Assembly: GCF_024730665.1 (NCBI RefSeq)
Contig: NZ_CP084737.1
Coordinates: forward strand, 517,501-581,500
Source of the DNA: Coxiella-like endosymbiont
GTDB lineage: Bacteria > Pseudomonadota > Gammaproteobacteria > Coxiellales > Coxiellaceae
Reading direction: 5' to 3'
DNA length: 64,000 nucleotides
Part shown: piece after piece, positions 63,826-64,000 of the stretch
Numbering within the stretch: position 1 is the first letter of the stretch
How the letters are laid out: each line of letters opens with the position of its first letter
Made by a program: the position numbers and the translations under genes
The notes under the pieces: model-generated
The model's input: the letters and a program-made list of their open reading frames with translations, nothing else
What the model was told of the DNA's origin: nothing
Databases searched by the model: none

Positions 63826-64000
63826 TTATCTCCTTTCAAATCGAGGGTGCGGCATCCACCGAAGATCTAAATCGCGGACAGCTTTGACTTCGTCGAGTCG
63901 ATTAATGAGTTGGTGATGGGGAGCACTTTGTAAAAGATCGGGGCGAGTTTTAATTTCTGTCAAAATTCCTTGCATAGCTTCAATAAAATGATCTAATGTT
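63826..64000 (-). CDS. gcvPB: glycine dehydrogenase (decarboxylating) subunit 2, 3' end only
   Basis: Only the C-terminal 57 codons are inside the window; the gene continues past the right edge. The end reads TLDHFIEAMQGILTEIKTRPDLLQ, then SAPHHQ and RLDEVKAVRDLDLRW. This is like the PLP-containing subunit 2 of two-part P-proteins of the glycine cleavage system (family pattern NAPHxxxxxRLDEVKAAR). The last few residues (MPHPRFERR) are not conserved in my memory of the family. The stop is TAA at 63826-63828. Confidence 0.82.
   Translation of the reverse strand, partial: TLDHFIEAMQGILTEIKTRPDLLQSAPHHQLINRLDEVKAVRDLDLRWMPHPRFERR

Overview
The window looks like a stretch of a degenerating gammaproteobacterial endosymbiont chromosome. 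It is most probably a Coxiella-like endosymbiont of ticks. That assignment is inference from gene order and from protein resemblance to Coxiella/Legionella families: an inverted dcw cluster with lpxC, a DUF721 gene and secA beside it, a pyrC-rnt-ahpC-sodB-dapB-gcvPB block, and a tdh-kbl pair. I could run no database search. Typical symbiont signs are visible: AT-rich DNA, long gene deserts, many genes that recognisably exist but carry single-base frameshifts, and no intact mobile element.

Layout. 1-1842 is a desert. 1843-5010 holds tyrS, a divergent M23 endopeptidase and a decayed anmK. 5011-8702 is mostly desert, with tRNA-Thr, one tiny ORF and a perfect 24-bp inverted repeat before coaE (8703-9365). 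10978-37328 is the division and cell-wall (dcw) cluster on the minus strand. In transcription order it reads rsmH, ftsL, ftsI, murE, murF, mraY, murD, ftsW, (3.7-kb desert), murG, murC, murB, ftsQ, a class IV aminotransferase (pabC-like), (1.2-kb desert), ftsA, ftsZ, lpxC, secA, with a dciA-like gene on the plus strand between the last two. I see no mraZ and no ddl. 38459-40763 is tdh-kbl (threonine to glycine), both frameshifted. 42695-43034 is RNase P RNA. 44517-49260 holds an M20 peptidase, nadB, sixA, tRNA-Ala and tRNA-Glu. 50345-56146 holds nadC, pssA, a DUF3579 gene, a cardiolipin synthase-like gene and clpB. 57139-64000 holds tRNA-Ile2, an outer-membrane barrel protein, pyrC, rnt, ahpC, sodB, dapB and the 3' end of gcvPB.

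How the genes fit together. The dcw block covers lipid II synthesis from UDP-MurNAc, septal PG synthesis and the Z-ring. LpxC adds lipid A, SecA protein export, and DapB diaminopimelate for MurE, whose DNPR motif marks the meso-DAP type. NadB and NadC are two steps of de novo NAD synthesis, and the PabC-like enzyme suggests p-aminobenzoate/folate; both would suit a vitamin-provisioning symbiont of a blood feeder. PssA and Cls are phospholipid genes.

The most striking feature is the pattern of damage. I reconstructed 17 frameshifts in 12 otherwise well-preserved genes (secA, murC/murB, murD, mraY, ftsI, tdh, kbl, nadB, cls, rnt, ahpC, dapB). Every one is repaired by adding exactly one base, and 16 of the 17 lie in a homopolymer run of 4-8. 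Restoring those bases gives full-length proteins of the family's normal size. One of these losses fuses murC in frame to murB. Either the assembly systematically under-calls homopolymers, or the genome has a strong one-directional slippage process with possible transcriptional rescue. I did not find a clear new multi-gene system.
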